Shown here: positions 24,699 through 36,516 of the stretch, one piece after another | Numbering within the stretch: position 1 is the stretch's first letter | Layout of the letters: every line of letters begins with the position of its first letter | Assembly (NCBI GenBank): GCA_001599915.1 | Contig: BCIG01000019.1 | Location: 248,001 to 312,000 of the forward strand | Length of the DNA: 64,000 nucleotides | Origin: Symbiotaphrina buchneri | Taxonomy: Eukaryota > Ascomycota > Symbiotaphrinales > Symbiotaphrinaceae | Reading direction: 5' to 3' | Translations under genes and position numbers: made by a program | Notes under the pieces: generated by a model | The model's input: only the letters and a program-made list of their open reading frames with translations | Databases searched by the model: none | What the model was told of the DNA's origin: nothing

Positions 24699-26438
24699 TT
24701 AATCTTCACCTTGTGAGGCCTCCCAAACACATCTCTCACATATGCAATCACCGCCCAGAGCACCCTGTGCCCATTCTCTTCTTGCTTTGACCGGCAAAGC
24801 TATATCACAGTAGTGGCTGAACACTTCTTCGCCCTTCTTGAGTCCACCTTCTCTCCTCTTGCCACCCCATAGTACCATCTTCTCTTGCTTCCTAGCCCAG
24901 AAGACGATTCCTCCATCTCCTTGCTCGCCACGGACATCGGCATCAGTTTTCAGATCCTCTTGGTGTCCTTCGCCCCAAGCCCATCCAACATTGGGGTCAC
25001 AACTGTGATTCGCAAGACACCACAAGGGATGTACAGCACATACAACCGGTCCTTTGGTAGGTTGTTCTGGATCAAACTTCGCACTTGCTACGCCACGGAA
25101 CTTCGCATAAAGCGTGTTCAAGACCCAAGTATCATACTTCTCCAAATTTTCTGGGGCAAATGGATCGAGATCCAACTGGAGTAGTATGTTCAAAGGCAGC
25201 TCGACGGTGTAAGGGAAGTCAAATGGCAAGGTACCTCTCGCGGCTTTCTGTCCCGGGGCTGGGACGGGTACAAAATCTCCCCAGATGAACTTGGTCTCGT
25301 TCAACTCTAATGGGTGCACCTCTTGAGTCTCTGCCATTGCAATAGCCCGTTCCAACAGAAGCAGATACAATGCCTCTGCGGCCTCTGTCCGTGGCACATC
25401 ACGGCCAATGGAAGCCAAGGCGTCGTTTCCACATAGGGCCGGGTGATACGACGTTTGTGCAAGATCCAGGCAGGTCTCGCTGCAAAAAACAACATCGTAA
25501 CACTCAGGGCATGATACCGCCGTAGATTCAGAACCTGTGGAGGGCAACTTCGCTGAGCACGCATCGCAGGTAGCACTATCAAGGCAATTGGACCCAGTTA
25601 AAAGCGACTTCTCCCGCAAGAAGACCTCCCCTGGAGCAATATCTTCAATTGCAAATAGGCCAAGCTGGCGCACCGTTGCCGGAGTAGTTGGAGACTTATC
25701 TCCTGATGTGTGCAGCAAGGGGAGTTCTGTCACGCGTGCACTACATTTTGGAGCCACCAATGCCAGTGCCTCATTCAAGGAGTTAAGACTGGATTCTGAA
25801 AAGCGGTCTGGCTCTTTGGTGTTCCATGGGTAGAGCTCGCGACGAGCAAGCCCCTCGTTGGGAAGAGATGAAGGAGCAAGAGGCTCATCCAAACCATATT
25901 GAGCCCTTGCGGAGTCTAGAATCTGCTTGCGCACTCCCTGAAGCACACTGTCGTCCCCAAAGACTTGGAGGCCTCTTGTGCAGAACTCGTAGGAGCTTCG
26001 CAGGCAGCCAGTGTCCAGTAAGCATTGCGCGAGGAGTTGGTAGCATTGGAAGCTGCGGCCTCGAGCAAATTCCGTTAAGGATTCAACGTCACTCTCTTCA
26101 TGATCACTGCTAGAGCTTGATTTCTGATCTCCAATGTGTAAGTTGCGGTTCAGGCTTCTGCGCACATCCTCCGGCCCCTCCGTGACCGCCCGGCTCGTCC
26201 TCTCCCGCAGAGACTCGAGCGCCTGCTCGTGGAACTCTCCACTCTCATCAAGTGCTTCATCCGTGAGGAGCAGCGCCCGATATGCATCTCCAGCGGCCAA
26301 ATCGGGGTAGCCAAGCCCGCGATATGTGGCAGCCCGCTCGAGGTATGTCACGAGGTCATACGGTGCAGCATAGAGAAGTTCCGTCAGCAGATGGCGCTCG
26401 GACAACAGGTCACCGTCGTTGGCTGGCGGAGAGGTCAT
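24699..26438 (-). CDS. SET-domain protein with MYND-like zinc cluster (SMYD-like)
   Basis: Probable SAM-dependent lysine methyltransferase. A single exon of 579 residues from ATG 26438 (MTSPPANDGD); an open frame extends 12 codons further without an ATG. N-terminal residues up to about 190 are helical and TPR-like. Around residues 270-345 is the start of the SET core (LGLFAIEDIAPGEVFLRE) interrupted by a cysteine-rich MYND-type cluster (CDACSAKL, CPECYDVVFCSETC, HPALCG). The core resumes with CAVHPLWCLANHSCDPNVGW, the NHSCDPN signature that binds SAM and substrate, then GEEVFSHYCD and a post-SET CICERC cluster. The substrate cannot be told. Fungal members of this split-SET group are mostly unstudied. 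It is tandem with the 6PGL gene. Confidence 0.88.
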   Translation of the reverse strand: MTSPPANDGDLLSERHLLTELLYAAPYDLVTYLERAATYRGLGYPDLAAGDAYRALLLTDEALDESGEFHEQALESLRERTSRAVTEGPEDVRRSLNRNLHIGDQKSSSSSDHEESDVESLTEFARGRSFQCYQLLAQCLLDTGCLRSSYEFCTRGLQVFGDDSVLQGVRKQILDSARAQYGLDEPLAPSSLPNEGLARRELYPWNTKEPDRFSESSLNSLNEALALVAPKCSARVTELPLLHTSGDKSPTTPATVRQLGLFAIEDIAPGEVFLREKSLLTGSNCLDSATCDACSAKLPSTGSESTAVSCPECYDVVFCSETCLDLAQTSYHPALCGNDALASIGRDVPRTEAAEALYLLLLERAIAMAETQEVHPLELNETKFIWGDFVPVPAPGQKAARGTLPFDFPYTVELPLNILLQLDLDPFAPENLEKYDTWVLNTLYAKFRGVASAKFDPEQPTKGPVVCAVHPLWCLANHSCDPNVGWAWGEGHQEDLKTDADVRGEQGDGGIVFWARKQEKMVLWGGKRREGGLKKGEEVFSHYCDIALPVKARREWAQGALGGDCICERCVWEASQGED

Positions 26439-26940
26439 GTGGGTGAAGTGGAGGGATGCGGCTTGCAGTAGCACAGCGCCTTATGCCGGGGAAAAAGAGC
26501 GACTGCCTGAACAATTTTTGTGGAGTACCACGTCCATTCGCTATCAGACATGGGGCTACAAGTAGGCGATATATTGGCGAGTCAGGATCAGCAGTCATTT
26601 ACTTGTACATCCTTACCCGCTAAATCCAATGGGATCTAGGACATGCAAGATATTTAAGGGTATATATATACACTGTACCGTAGCATCTTGGAGAGTCGCA
26701 TGTTTGACTTGGTGTTTTGCCAGACATTTCGTCATTCATTGGCCTAGATGGACTACGAGCGACTCATTTCCTCCTCCGAGAGTAAGCTCACACAAATCTC
26801 ATCCAGATGCCATTCTAATCTATCCGTCGCAAATGAAAGCATCCGCCAAATAATAGACGCCCTTTCCCTAAATCCAACGTCGGCCATGCCGACGATGCAC
26901 ATTGCCTCATGAGGCCGGCTTCCCACACGACTGCAATTTC
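26439..26940. other. Spacer between 6PGL stop and SET gene start
   Basis: About 500 bases holding the 6-phosphogluconolactonase 3' UTR and the SET gene promoter. A run of tatatatata at about 26659-26668 is the only evident motif. Confidence 0.4.
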
Positions 26941-27732
26941 TCAAAGACTGGGACGCTTTGGGAATGTGACTCCTTCGAGCGCAGCAGCATCAGAGAACCA
27001 GCTGACCTTGTCTGCGCCGCCTTCGTTGACGAGCCCGCAGGGGAGGCTTCTTCCATCTTCCGTGTCGAAGATCTTTTTCAGAATATCCTTCTTCCCTCCT
27101 CCAGTCGCTACGAAGGCAATCTTTATAGCATGCGTGACCACCGGGAGGGTCAAGGTAATGCGCTTTGGCGGTGGCTTGGGTGAGTCGGAGATGGCTGCCA
27201 CCCAAGCATCGCTCTCTCGCAGAAGTTCGTGTGCGGGGAATAGGGAGCAGGTGTGACCGTCAGGCCCACAACCAAGTAGCAGGAGATCAAATATTGGCAG
27301 CTTGACGCTGTCCTTGGCCGCGAAAGATCGTACGAGGACCTGTTCATACTGATCGGCCATTTCCTGCACGTCGTCCAGGTATTGTACATCGATGGTGTAG
27401 ACGGTCGGTTTCGGCGAGTCCTCGGGAAGTTTGTCCAGCAATTCATCCTTCAGCAGCTTGTAATTGCTGTCCGGATGATCGAGCGGGACACACCGCTCGT
27501 CGGCAAAGAAGATTTGCCATTTGTCGAACAGCACCGTATCTTCGGGGCTTCCATTGCCTGGCGCAAGTAACGCCTTCGCAAGAGTGTTGGGCAGCGAGCC
27601 ACCGGAAACACCAACCTTGAAGACACCATGCCTTTCAATACCGGCATTTTGACATTGGATCACGTAGGTGCGCAGCGACGAAGCCAGAGCATCGACGCTC
27701 TTAAAAGCGTACAAATTTGGTTGCTTGCTCAT
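26941..27732 (-). CDS. SOL3: 6-phosphogluconolactonase
   Basis: Second enzyme of the oxidative pentose phosphate pathway; hydrolyses 6-phosphoglucono-delta-lactone to 6-phosphogluconate. A single exon of 263 residues, ATG at 27732, the normal length for yeast Sol3/Sol4 and bacterial PGL. Family motifs: VGVSGGSLP (phosphate loop), WQIFFADERCVPLDHPDSNY, LLLLGCGPDGHTCSLFP with the catalytic histidine, and SPKPPPKRITLTLPV. No targeting signal, so cytosolic. Intronless. Confidence 0.96.
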   Translation of the reverse strand: MSKQPNLYAFKSVDALASSLRTYVIQCQNAGIERHGVFKVGVSGGSLPNTLAKALLAPGNGSPEDTVLFDKWQIFFADERCVPLDHPDSNYKLLKDELLDKLPEDSPKPTVYTIDVQYLDDVQEMADQYEQVLVRSFAAKDSVKLPIFDLLLLGCGPDGHTCSLFPAHELLRESDAWVAAISDSPKPPPKRITLTLPVVTHAIKIAFVATGGGKKDILKKIFDTEDGRSLPCGLVNEGGADKVSWFSDAAALEGVTFPKRPSL

Positions 27733-30700
27733 GACTGTAGGTTGACAGTTTGAGCGCGTTCGACGATAACGGAAGTGGGATGCACTCGTATTATGATTAG
27801 CTGAGTGTAAGCGGGGCTATCTCGCATGCGACAGCTTTCTGATGCGCAGCAGCACGTGGAAGTTTGTCCTCGCAAACTGGCAGCCGCCGCAAAAAGGACC
27901 CGGCGCTTGGTCAGGGGGAAGGAGACTGGGGAGATAGAATCAAGGGTCTTTATGCAAGATAAAATAATGATGTCGCAGTGTCGCACGTATGGTGGAGAGG
28001 TAGTGGAATAAGGGCTTCAGCGCCAGCGGCTGCTTTGTAGCGGACAAGTGCGACGCCGGCTCTTAGCGGGCTGTTTTCTCGTGGTGCTGCAGGACTGGCC
28101 GCCCTACTACTGCCACCGGTGTAACGTCGGCGTTGAAGGATCGTGAGATAGAGAGGTGGAACCGCCCTAAGATGGCTCGGACAATCAAAGAACCACAACG
28201 ACTACTTGAGAGTGGATGAGATGGTTTTACTTGAAAGCAGCAACCAAGGCACTCAATGTCGCCCGCCAAATACAGCTTGATTATCATTCGTTATCGGGCG
28301 ACTGATAGCGACCGTCGATCTGGGCATGGTATCATCTTTGTTATGTTAGATTTGACTACTTTTTCCGATTGACCAATCATCCTTTAACGCCAAGACTGTA
28401 GCCGAACAAGAGAACGAATCAGAAGCTCGAGGAATACGACGTCCTTTTTCCAGCTTGTTTCCCGACGCCTCGGACACAGGGCCTGGTTCACCTGCGCCCC
28501 GGGAGATACTGGTGGGCAGATAAGGTACGTTCATGGGCGTCGTGCTCTTATGCGGATGCGCCGCGTTAATTGCGAAGTATCCTTCTGTCTTGTCGATGAT
28601 CTGAGAGTCGCCTGAACGGTGGCAAGCTAGATATCCACAGGGCCTGTTCTCGCCCGGAGACAGATCCCGTCCCGCCTTAATCGGGCCATCTGAGGGTTGT
28701 AGAGCGGCCATCAATGTAACGAGCAGCCAGAGATCCTGTTTCAAATCTATCATAGTAAATACGAAGCCTACCTCGGATCTCAGTCATAAGAATACCGAGC
28801 GAGCAGAACTCGTACGTCATCCGCGTTAACGTCCTTCTTCTGCCCCCACCGTAAGGTGGTTTGCATCACTGCCGGGACTATTTCCCTGGGTCTATGACTG
28901 ACCCCACCTTGAAAATGCACTCGGCGTACAACTATTGCCGGCAGTAGCTCGGCCCCTGCGATAACTGCGGAATGTCATTGGCAGCGGTCAAGCCAGGGAG
29001 AAGGACTTGCCTTGACATCTCTGCAGTGGCCCGTGAATTATTTGCCGTCCTAAGGTACGTCGTTGTTCAGGCACAAAGGGAAGATGCACGATGACGGAGT
29101 ATTGCATCTATCCGTGGTCTACCATTTCCTGTCCAGAAGCAGCATTGCGAATAATTTAGTCGTAAGGGAAGCAATTCCACAGTACGTTGAAGTCAGAACA
29201 TAGGGGTGCATAAGGTGAGCCACCTAATCTGGAACGGTCTCTTCTGGGGATGTTGGCGGTTCAGGAAGGAACCGAAGCAGGACTCATCATTATTGAATGA
29301 CCCTGACAGAACTTTCTTACTCGGCCTAAGAAGAAGATCCTGATCAGGGATCCTGACCGCCTCTGGAGCACAGTACAATTTCCACTGATCCCTTGACCGT
29401 TATCGAAAGGAGAGATAACTGAGCAGAGGGGCTTTCTGGTCGATATCCACACTGCACCTGATTGACTTGACTCCCACATAGGCCATGCTTGATCGCATGC
29501 AGAAGACAAGGTAGGCAATGTCCTCCTCAAACTAAACCGTTTTTCACGGAGCAAGGCCCGAGTTTCTCTGCAATCGGTCCAAGGGTTCCCATATATGCTG
29601 TATACCTACTTGCTTGATGTAGTATCCGGAATCTTTGCTAAGGAGCTCCGGAAACCTGTGAAGAAGCGTGCTTTGCTCTCACTGACCGTAGCCAAATACC
29701 CCTTCCCACCGCTCGATCCGGAGCCCCTATGAAGTTCGTACTGTACCATCTGTTCTCTAGGTGAGGGTCTCCGCCCTCCAGCTTTTCCATAGTCCCCTTA
29801 GCAGAGGGACTTTGGCAGCAATAGGAACCTAGGCCGGATGAGGCTGGTGGAAACAGCGTTGCAATTTGCCCAGGAATTGTGGGGATGCTATCTTTCGATG
29901 GTGTTGCGAGCTTGCGACCGGCACTTGTTTTAGCCTTTCCCCCTTGTTAATGGTCGTCACAGGTCCGGACCAATCATGAAAGAGTGGCGCTCTATGTGGC
30001 GCCCGACCTGGCCGCCAGCGGAAAGTGAAAGTCAGTCTAAGGCAGGGAGGATGGCGTATTACGGTGCATAAAAATGCTATTATTGGTTTACAGGTTGGCA
30101 TCAAAGGGCGGGAATCTCCACGAATGTGCTCGCCCTACCGTTGTTAAGAATGGTGGCTTGAGGTAATGTGGTCACGGGGAAAGTATGGAGGCGGCATGCC
30201 AGCAATTGAAGGCGCAATAATGTGATGTATCTGCCAGTACGTTTCGTAGTCGCCGGGCAAGACTTAACGTATGCGCAAATTGGCCGAATTTAATTCTCTT
30301 CAAAGGGACCCTGGCATACGAGTAAGCAGCCAGATCTGACTTTAACCCACGCATCAGAGAATTGTTGTACATTAGTCGTACGGGGGCCACCACTAAGCAG
30401 ACCGACCCAACAGCACTTTAGGCGCGGGCAATGAAACCAGCAAGGCCTGGCCCGATCGGGATCTACGCTGAGGGATCGAGGATATGGATCTCTGCACGTC
30501 GGTGACAGCTTCCATGCGTTTCTCCTTAACCACGATTTCAATTTCGCATCCTTTAGTGGCCGCAATCAATGCATTATGGTATATTACCAGCATATTAAGG
30601 ATCACGATCTTGATCAGTCTGTTATTTGCTGCAAACAGGACGGGTAAACTCGAAAGATAACGCACAAAGTAGGGTACTCTAGCTACTTCACCAAAGGTAG

Positions 30701-31345
30701 ATCTGCTCCCGGACCAGGTAAGGTAGGTTCCTTAGGTCAGGTACCTGAGGGTACGAATCCTGTATCCGAATGGGCGAGCAAGGGATGCTGATTGGGCCAG
30801 ACTCTTCTGTCGCTCAGCTGGTTGGCTTTGCCCGTTATCCTCTGTGCGGAGATAGCTTATCTTAGCTTTGACCGCGCTGTAACCAAATTCCACCTCCTGA
30901 GCCCACAAACCCCTGGCTATTTCCTTCGACACCAAAACTGGGAACCGCTCGAGCGCTCCAGCAACCGGCGTCTCCAGTTGGTCGGCTGGACGCTCCAGTG
31001 GCTGATGCCTTAGATCCCGCCCGTCGCTCCCGGTCATTCAATGCCAGAGTGAGAGATCTGCAGTGCTACTGCTCTGCGAAATGCCTGCATGCGATACTTA
31101 AACTTCCCATTCCTCCCTCTCCCGCAATCTCTACACTCGAGCGCACACCCATCCTCACTACGACGACAACCGCCATTATTGTCGTCCCTGCTGGACCGAT
31201 CGTACCTCAACTGATAACAATCAACGTCTAAACAAACAAGATCGTCGCTGGTGTCAGACGATACGAATACCCCCTGTTTTGTCTTCATCCCGGAACAAAT
31301 TGCCGGACAGCAACTTGTCATTCCAGGACATAGGGATTTTCCTTG
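27733..31345. other. Gene-poor region
   Basis: About 3.6 kb, the longest stretch without a supported gene. It holds the 6PGL promoter, scattered TAAGGTA motifs (28521, 29051, 30716-30760) and only short ORFs in all frames. I see no transposon ends, tandem repeats or RNA genes. One 135-codon ATG-started ORF (28346-28753, minus) is listed separately. Confidence 0.4.
28346..28753 (-). CDS. Hypothetical 135-residue ORF, weak
   Basis: A complete ATG-to-stop frame in an otherwise empty region. It begins with a hydrophobic N-terminus (LWLLVTLMAAL) that could pass for a secretion signal and has three cysteines. The rest is low in recognisable features. No family is recognised and no splice sites support it. 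It is as likely to be a chance ORF as a small secreted protein. Confidence 0.18.
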   Translation of the reverse strand: MIDLKQDLWLLVTLMAALQPSDGPIKAGRDLSPGENRPCGYLACHRSGDSQIIDKTEGYFAINAAHPHKSTTPMNVPYLPTSISRGAGEPGPVSEASGNKLEKGRRIPRASDSFSCSATVLALKDDWSIGKSSQI

Positions 31346-31642
31346 ATGGACCCATCCCACAACACTACCGTTCGCACTGCGAACCTTCTCCGGTTGCAGA
31401 CACAGGCTGCGCATCCCAGCCGGCCTCAGCCCTCGCATTCTACCTCGATGGCATCTGCATCTTCTGAAGGATCCGCCGGCACCAGCCCTCCATCCGGTTC
31501 TGATGAATCATGGGCACGATGCTCGCGGTGCCAAAGATCCCTGAGTGTCAGCTCGAGATCCTCAATGGACCGAGCTGTTCAATTCGGTCTCAACATTTAC
31601 TACTGCGACCGCTGCGCGAACCTTACCGGGTTTAAGAGGTGA
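31346..31642 (+). CDS. Small CxxC...CxxC zinc-binding-type protein
   Basis: A 98-residue protein, ATG at 31346. The first 60 residues are Ser/Pro/Thr-rich and disordered. The C-terminal 40 residues contain WARCSRCQRSLS and, 22 residues on, YYCDRCANLTGFKR, two CxxC knuckles spaced as in a zinc ribbon, with a conserved-looking VQFGLNIYYC segment. From memory, short proteins of this build occur widely in Pezizomycotina without a known role. It stands alone in a gene-poor stretch, with a long 5' region upstream. Zinc binding is inferred from the cysteines only. Confidence 0.7.
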   Translation: MDPSHNTTVRTANLLRLQTQAAHPSRPQPSHSTSMASASSEGSAGTSPPSGSDESWARCSRCQRSLSVSSRSSMDRAVQFGLNIYYCDRCANLTGFKR

Positions 31643-33060
31643 AACCGGGCAGGTACCGACATCATTCACGAAATCGTCCTATACGAAGTACATCGACTGC
31701 AACGTATTTCTCATTTGACGCACAACTGAACGCCTTGAGACTGTCATTTGGTTGCCCGTAACGGCCGGGCCGACTGGCTTTGGAAGGCAAAATTCCACTG
31801 CTATGTTCGACGGTATCACACGGCTGTACTATGGCAACATCACGATTGGCAAGGTCAAGGAATGCCTAGGAACTCCAACGACTCTACTGTTGATCTCGTC
31901 GTGTTCGGCACCTGGCTTGAGGTAGCATGGGTATGGCCGAGAACGAAAGGTTAGAAGGGAGGTTGAGTTCCTCAGGGCATCCTTGGCTGTTGGTACGAAG
32001 TACACAGACGCTGCGCTGGCGCAAGGCCGTCCATTGAGTGGGCGTTAACGGTGACATGTCTTACGATTCCGTACACATTGAGGGGAGCCTGGCGCTCTCG
32101 ATCGGTGATCATGCGGTGGAGGTTTGGATTCGGCGGCATAAACTTGGAGCGATGTTTCAATGATACCGATGGAGAATTATGACATTACTCTACTATGAAT
32201 GTGAACAAGATTGCAAATAACCTTTCCTTCGGCCGCCTATTGTAAAGAACTATGCTTTTGTGCGATTTGGTGACTGACCTCTTTGCATCTACGACACTCA
32301 AATACCGGCGAGGTCATACATTATTGCGACACAGCCGTGCTATCCCTGCGGGCTCACATCCCAGGCTCACACCCCAACCGGTGATCTTCTCTTGTCACGG
32401 TGCTAAGACAGGCTCCGCAGTGGGAGTAAAAATGCAGGTCGATCTTCTCTCTGGCCACGGGCCCGAGAACAAACAAGGGCCGCGTATTGTCCCGACGGGA
32501 GAACGGGTGCAACGGCATCCATGAATCCACTAGGAGGATATGCAGACTCTGCAGTGGCAGCAATTTCTAGCGTTCAACAGCAAAATTCCCGATCCCCACG
32601 ATCCTACAGGCGTGCATTTGCTGGCGACCGTACAAAGAGCGCGATCGCAGATCTCCCGCCTTTTCGGCTATTTGAGCCTGTTACAATTTGTCGGTGATGA
32701 CAGGTCAGGACGCCGGCACAGCCCAGGCCGCACCTTCAACGAAACGGCCTCGTCCATCCTGTCATTGGTGGGGAGGAACCCCGAAAGGATGATGCCCGGG
32801 CGACTTATCCGTTGCAATTGCTCGTCATTGGGGTTTGAACATTGCCGTCCCGGATGTGTGCTCCATGCAAGACGGCAGCGTGGATTACGGTACGGGAAGA
32901 GGGACCGGCGAGCACATATCAAACAAGCGTCACGTGCTCGCGCTATGGTTTCGCGCTTGTGGTACGGACCACCAACACGTAACGCCGAGACACCTGAGAG
33001 CTTGAAGCGTCAACAGATGCGCCAGGAGTACTCGAGAGCAACGGATGATATAACCTCGCA
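31643..33060. other. Gene-poor spacer
   Basis: About 1.4 kb between two plus-strand genes. A 176-codon ORF at 32540-33070 overlaps the next gene's start and has no conserved content; I take it as chance. Confidence 0.4.
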
Positions 33061-34952
33061 ATGCCACTGAACACGCGACAGCCTTCGGGCAATTCGTCCA
33101 AAATATCTCTTGGGCGACTGGGACGTCTGGGCACTCATGATAAGGTACTGCAAGCTTCTCCCATGCTCTTCTTACAGACTGCTGAAGTCCGATTTCATAG
33201 AAAGGGAACGAGACGAAGAAAGGCGCTGAGGCACAAGTTGAAGATGAGCGACCTCCCAACTCGCATGCAGCTGGTACCAAGGATGATAACTCGGCCGTAT
33301 CTGGACTGAGAAGCAGACCGGGAGTGAGTAACAGCAGGCTGTTGCCCACTCGAGCGAGCGGCCTGCCCCAGAGGTCTCCCAGCAGGAGGATTCCGTCTGT
33401 GGGAACGAGCAAAGATGGCGCACAGGAATACGTCAAAGAGACATCCAAACCGGGAAACAGGGTTGCGACGGAGCGCCCAACTTCAAGAGGACGGGCCAAT
33501 GAACCCGCCAATGGTCATAACACTGATCCTGCAACCGGAGGATCCGGACTCCTGAAACCAGGAAGGTCCAAGCCCCTTACTCGGGGTGGTGTGAGTGATG
33601 CCAACAAGCCGCCTACTGCCAATCATGAGCGACTGGCAAGTGCGGTAAAGAGTGGCTTATCTGGAATCGGCAGGTCTACGTCTATTCGCAAGAGAGCCGT
33701 CGATTCTACGAAGACAGAGAATGGCGCTTCATCGCTGCCACAATCTGCTGGGCATCGGAGGAACCAATCCACGACGGAGGTCGAAGTTGCAAAGGGATCG
33801 CGGCGTATGTCACAGCATTTTACTCTTACTCGAGCGGTGGAGCTTCGCCCGTCCTCGTCTGGCTCTACCAGCAAGATCCAAGCGGGAGATGCTGTGTCCG
33901 GTACCTCAACAGACCAACCAGCGCATCCTTCAAATGACAACGGTCTGCGTCGCTCCGCTACCACGGCAGCACGTGGCCATAACCGCTCCATCAGCCATTT
34001 TGACACAAAGTTGCAGCGTCCTCTCTCATTCATACAACCCTCCACCTCGGGGATTCGAGCTCCTGCAGGGAGACACGACGCACGCCCTCAATTCTCGACG
34101 CTTCAGCAACACTACTCCCCTAAGAAACCCCCCCCACCCGCAAACCCTCCAAAAGACCCGGCTTTGGAGAAGAGTGCCGAAATAGCCCGCCTGCAAATCG
34201 AGTTGCTCCAGCTGCACATCCTGCATTCAACTGCAGGGCCTGTGCAGCGCCAATGGGAAGACAGCGCTAAACACCACTTCCAGCAGCGCTTCGAACGTAT
34301 CGCGGACGAGCACCTGGAACTCCGGCAAGCTGAGAGGGATGCACAACTGTACATGAATGTACGCGCAGTGAAAACGTGGATAGAGGATCATCATGCCTCT
34401 GTAGGCGGGCTTGTAGAGAGAGCTGGGGTCTTGGCAGATGTCCTGGACGGTTTAGACGGGACATATGCAAAAGGCGGGCGTTATGTCCGTGTAATGGAAG
34501 TGTTCGAGGCCTGGCTTGCCAAGGCCAGGAACATTCAGACACAACGCTCTACTGCTGGGGATGGCATAAGCCCCGAATTCATCGATGGACTCCCTGACGA
34601 CTGGCACACGGACGTGCAGAGTCTGCAACGAAAGGCAGAAGGCTGGCTGAGGGGAATGGAAGCCAGCGGTGCTGACGCTGTCGCTGAGGGAGAAGTCTAC
34701 GAAGGTGCAACCCTAGGTGACGTAGTGCGAGCGGCCTTGGCCTTTCTGCGCGGCATGCTCGAGGAGCTAAAGACAATGGTGCAGCTGGAGCAGCTCGTTC
34801 TCAAGGCAGAGCAAGAATGGGTGAGCGCGACGGTGGAGAAGATCATGGAGGAGGGCGCGAAGACGTCCTTAATGGATGAGCCGAGGGAGCATAGAGGCAT
34901 CTGGCATGACCTTTTCCCTCAGCAGAGTGAGTCGGCAACGGTGGAAGTTTGA
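33061..34952 (+). CDS. Basic low-complexity protein with helical C-terminus (HAUS8-like layout)
   Basis: Exons 33061-33144 and 33201-34952, 611 residues. The downstream frame lacks an ATG near its 5' end, which forces an upstream exon; ATG 33061 with a gtactg donor and a ttcatag acceptor closes in frame and gives MPLNTRQPSGNSSKISLGRL. Residues up to about 330 are disordered and rich in Ser, Arg, Pro and Thr, with motifs such as GIGRSTSIRKRA. The last 270 residues are predicted helical: ALEKSAEIARLQIELLQLHI begins a coiled-coil region, and a C-terminal EQLVLKAEQEWVSATVEKI helix follows. A basic unstructured N-terminus plus coiled coil is the layout of the augmin subunit HAUS8, a microtubule binder, but I cannot confirm homology. 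It may also be an unrelated cytoskeletal protein. Confidence 0.75.
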
Positions 34953-36516
34953 GGGTCTTCCAGCTTGCAGAAGACATCAATTTTTCTTTGGGCTTGCGGG
35001 CCTGCTGGTCTAATTTGCGGTCACACATTCTTCCAAAGGAAAGCGTTCTATAACTCCTTAGATACCCATAGCCCAGACGGAGCCGTTCAAAGGCCTGCTC
35101 TGTTCAACCCTGCAATTACAATCGTTTGCTCTGTTCAAGCGGACCCAGACGGCCCTTCAGAGAACGAAATCTGCTTTCCACTTCATCCTTGCCAAGTATC
35201 TTATTCATAGCGGTCATACGAGACGTGAAACGCAGACATGGGTCAGATCTATGCCCCGAGTCTCCGAAGCCGTGCTTAACCTGAGCGTACCATGGGACGA
35301 CTGCGGGTGGGTTACCGTCTCACGTAATGACGGCAATTCGAGGATGGGACGATATCATGGTGAGATTGGAAGGGTCAAGCAACGGGGAGAAGGACGATAC
35401 TAGAAGCCCAAAATATGAGGGACGGACGCATCTCCGACTAGCCCTTCCCGATGAGATTGACAGTCACGCGGCGCCTGAATTGTTGCTGTTGCATGTTTGG
35501 TGGAGATGTTTCCAAATTGCGCCCCTTTCCCCTGTGCCGTGGATATCGTACGAGACTCTTAGAATGCCCTTCTTAACGAAGAGCTAGCTGATAAGAAAGA
35601 TATTCCTTTAATTGAAGATACAGGAGGCGGACGATTGGCCGGATATGCTGTCATTTTTCAGCCGTTTATTTCGTCACGCACGGACGTGAGTTGCCGAAGC
35701 TGCGGACCGTGGGTGCACTGGGAGGGATGGTAGACGGCAGGGCGCCTGAGTGGGGAGCTTGGCATGGTTTCGATCACACCGGCAAGTACGATCGCGTGTG
35801 CCTTTGGGGACCGGGCTATCTGCGCCGACACCACGCTGCGGGATTGAGATGGTAATTTAAGGATGTGTCAGCAACAGGTGCTCGCGGAATCGAGGTGGAA
35901 ACAACGAGTGGTTACCTTATGCAGTACTCCGGTATGGCGTGGGATGACAAATGCGCGGTGCCTTCGTAGGAACGTACGAGCTACCCTGTAGGATAAAGCA
36001 CAAGATCTGGTCCAGAGACGCCGTTGGAATCTAAAAGGCACTGTCGGCAGCCTGTTATCTGGGGTACTTTATGATTGGATACGAGGCTTACTCGCACCGT
36101 ACCCGGCAGAAAGAGCGAGCTCGGTACGGTAGCAAGAGGAATCGGTGGCCGGAGAGGCCGAGCCCGTTAAACCTTGCTACAGCTGCTACAACGTGCTACC
36201 CTCCATAGCAGCATACCTAAGGTAGGTAGCTTACTTCACACCTTTGTGTGTACCGTACCGCAGTCACTTTTGCTCGATTCTCTGCCGGGCCCCATGTTGT
36301 TAGATCGAATTGCTGGTGCGGAAACCTACATCGTCGTTCGTTGCCCACTCCACGGTCAGCTGCCTTCCTTCGCAGCACATCTCGAGCTCAACCTCCCCTC
36401 CACTGCCTCTCCATGGGAGAAAGAACCGTTCGTGTTCCCAGCGGCTCCAATTGTGCTCATTGCATCCGGAATCCCATGACGCCATGCTTCAATTACATCA
36501 CATGTTGGACATCTAG
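34953..36516. other. Gene-poor spacer
   Basis: About 1.6 kb. A cctaaggtaggtag motif is at 36217-36230. No ORF looks coding except the last part, which may contain the missing first exon of the next gene. Confidence 0.4.

Noticed and set aside
32540-33070. 176-codon plus-strand ORF before the HAUS8-like gene
   Set aside because: No conserved content, no splice support, and it overlaps the likely start of the downstream gene.
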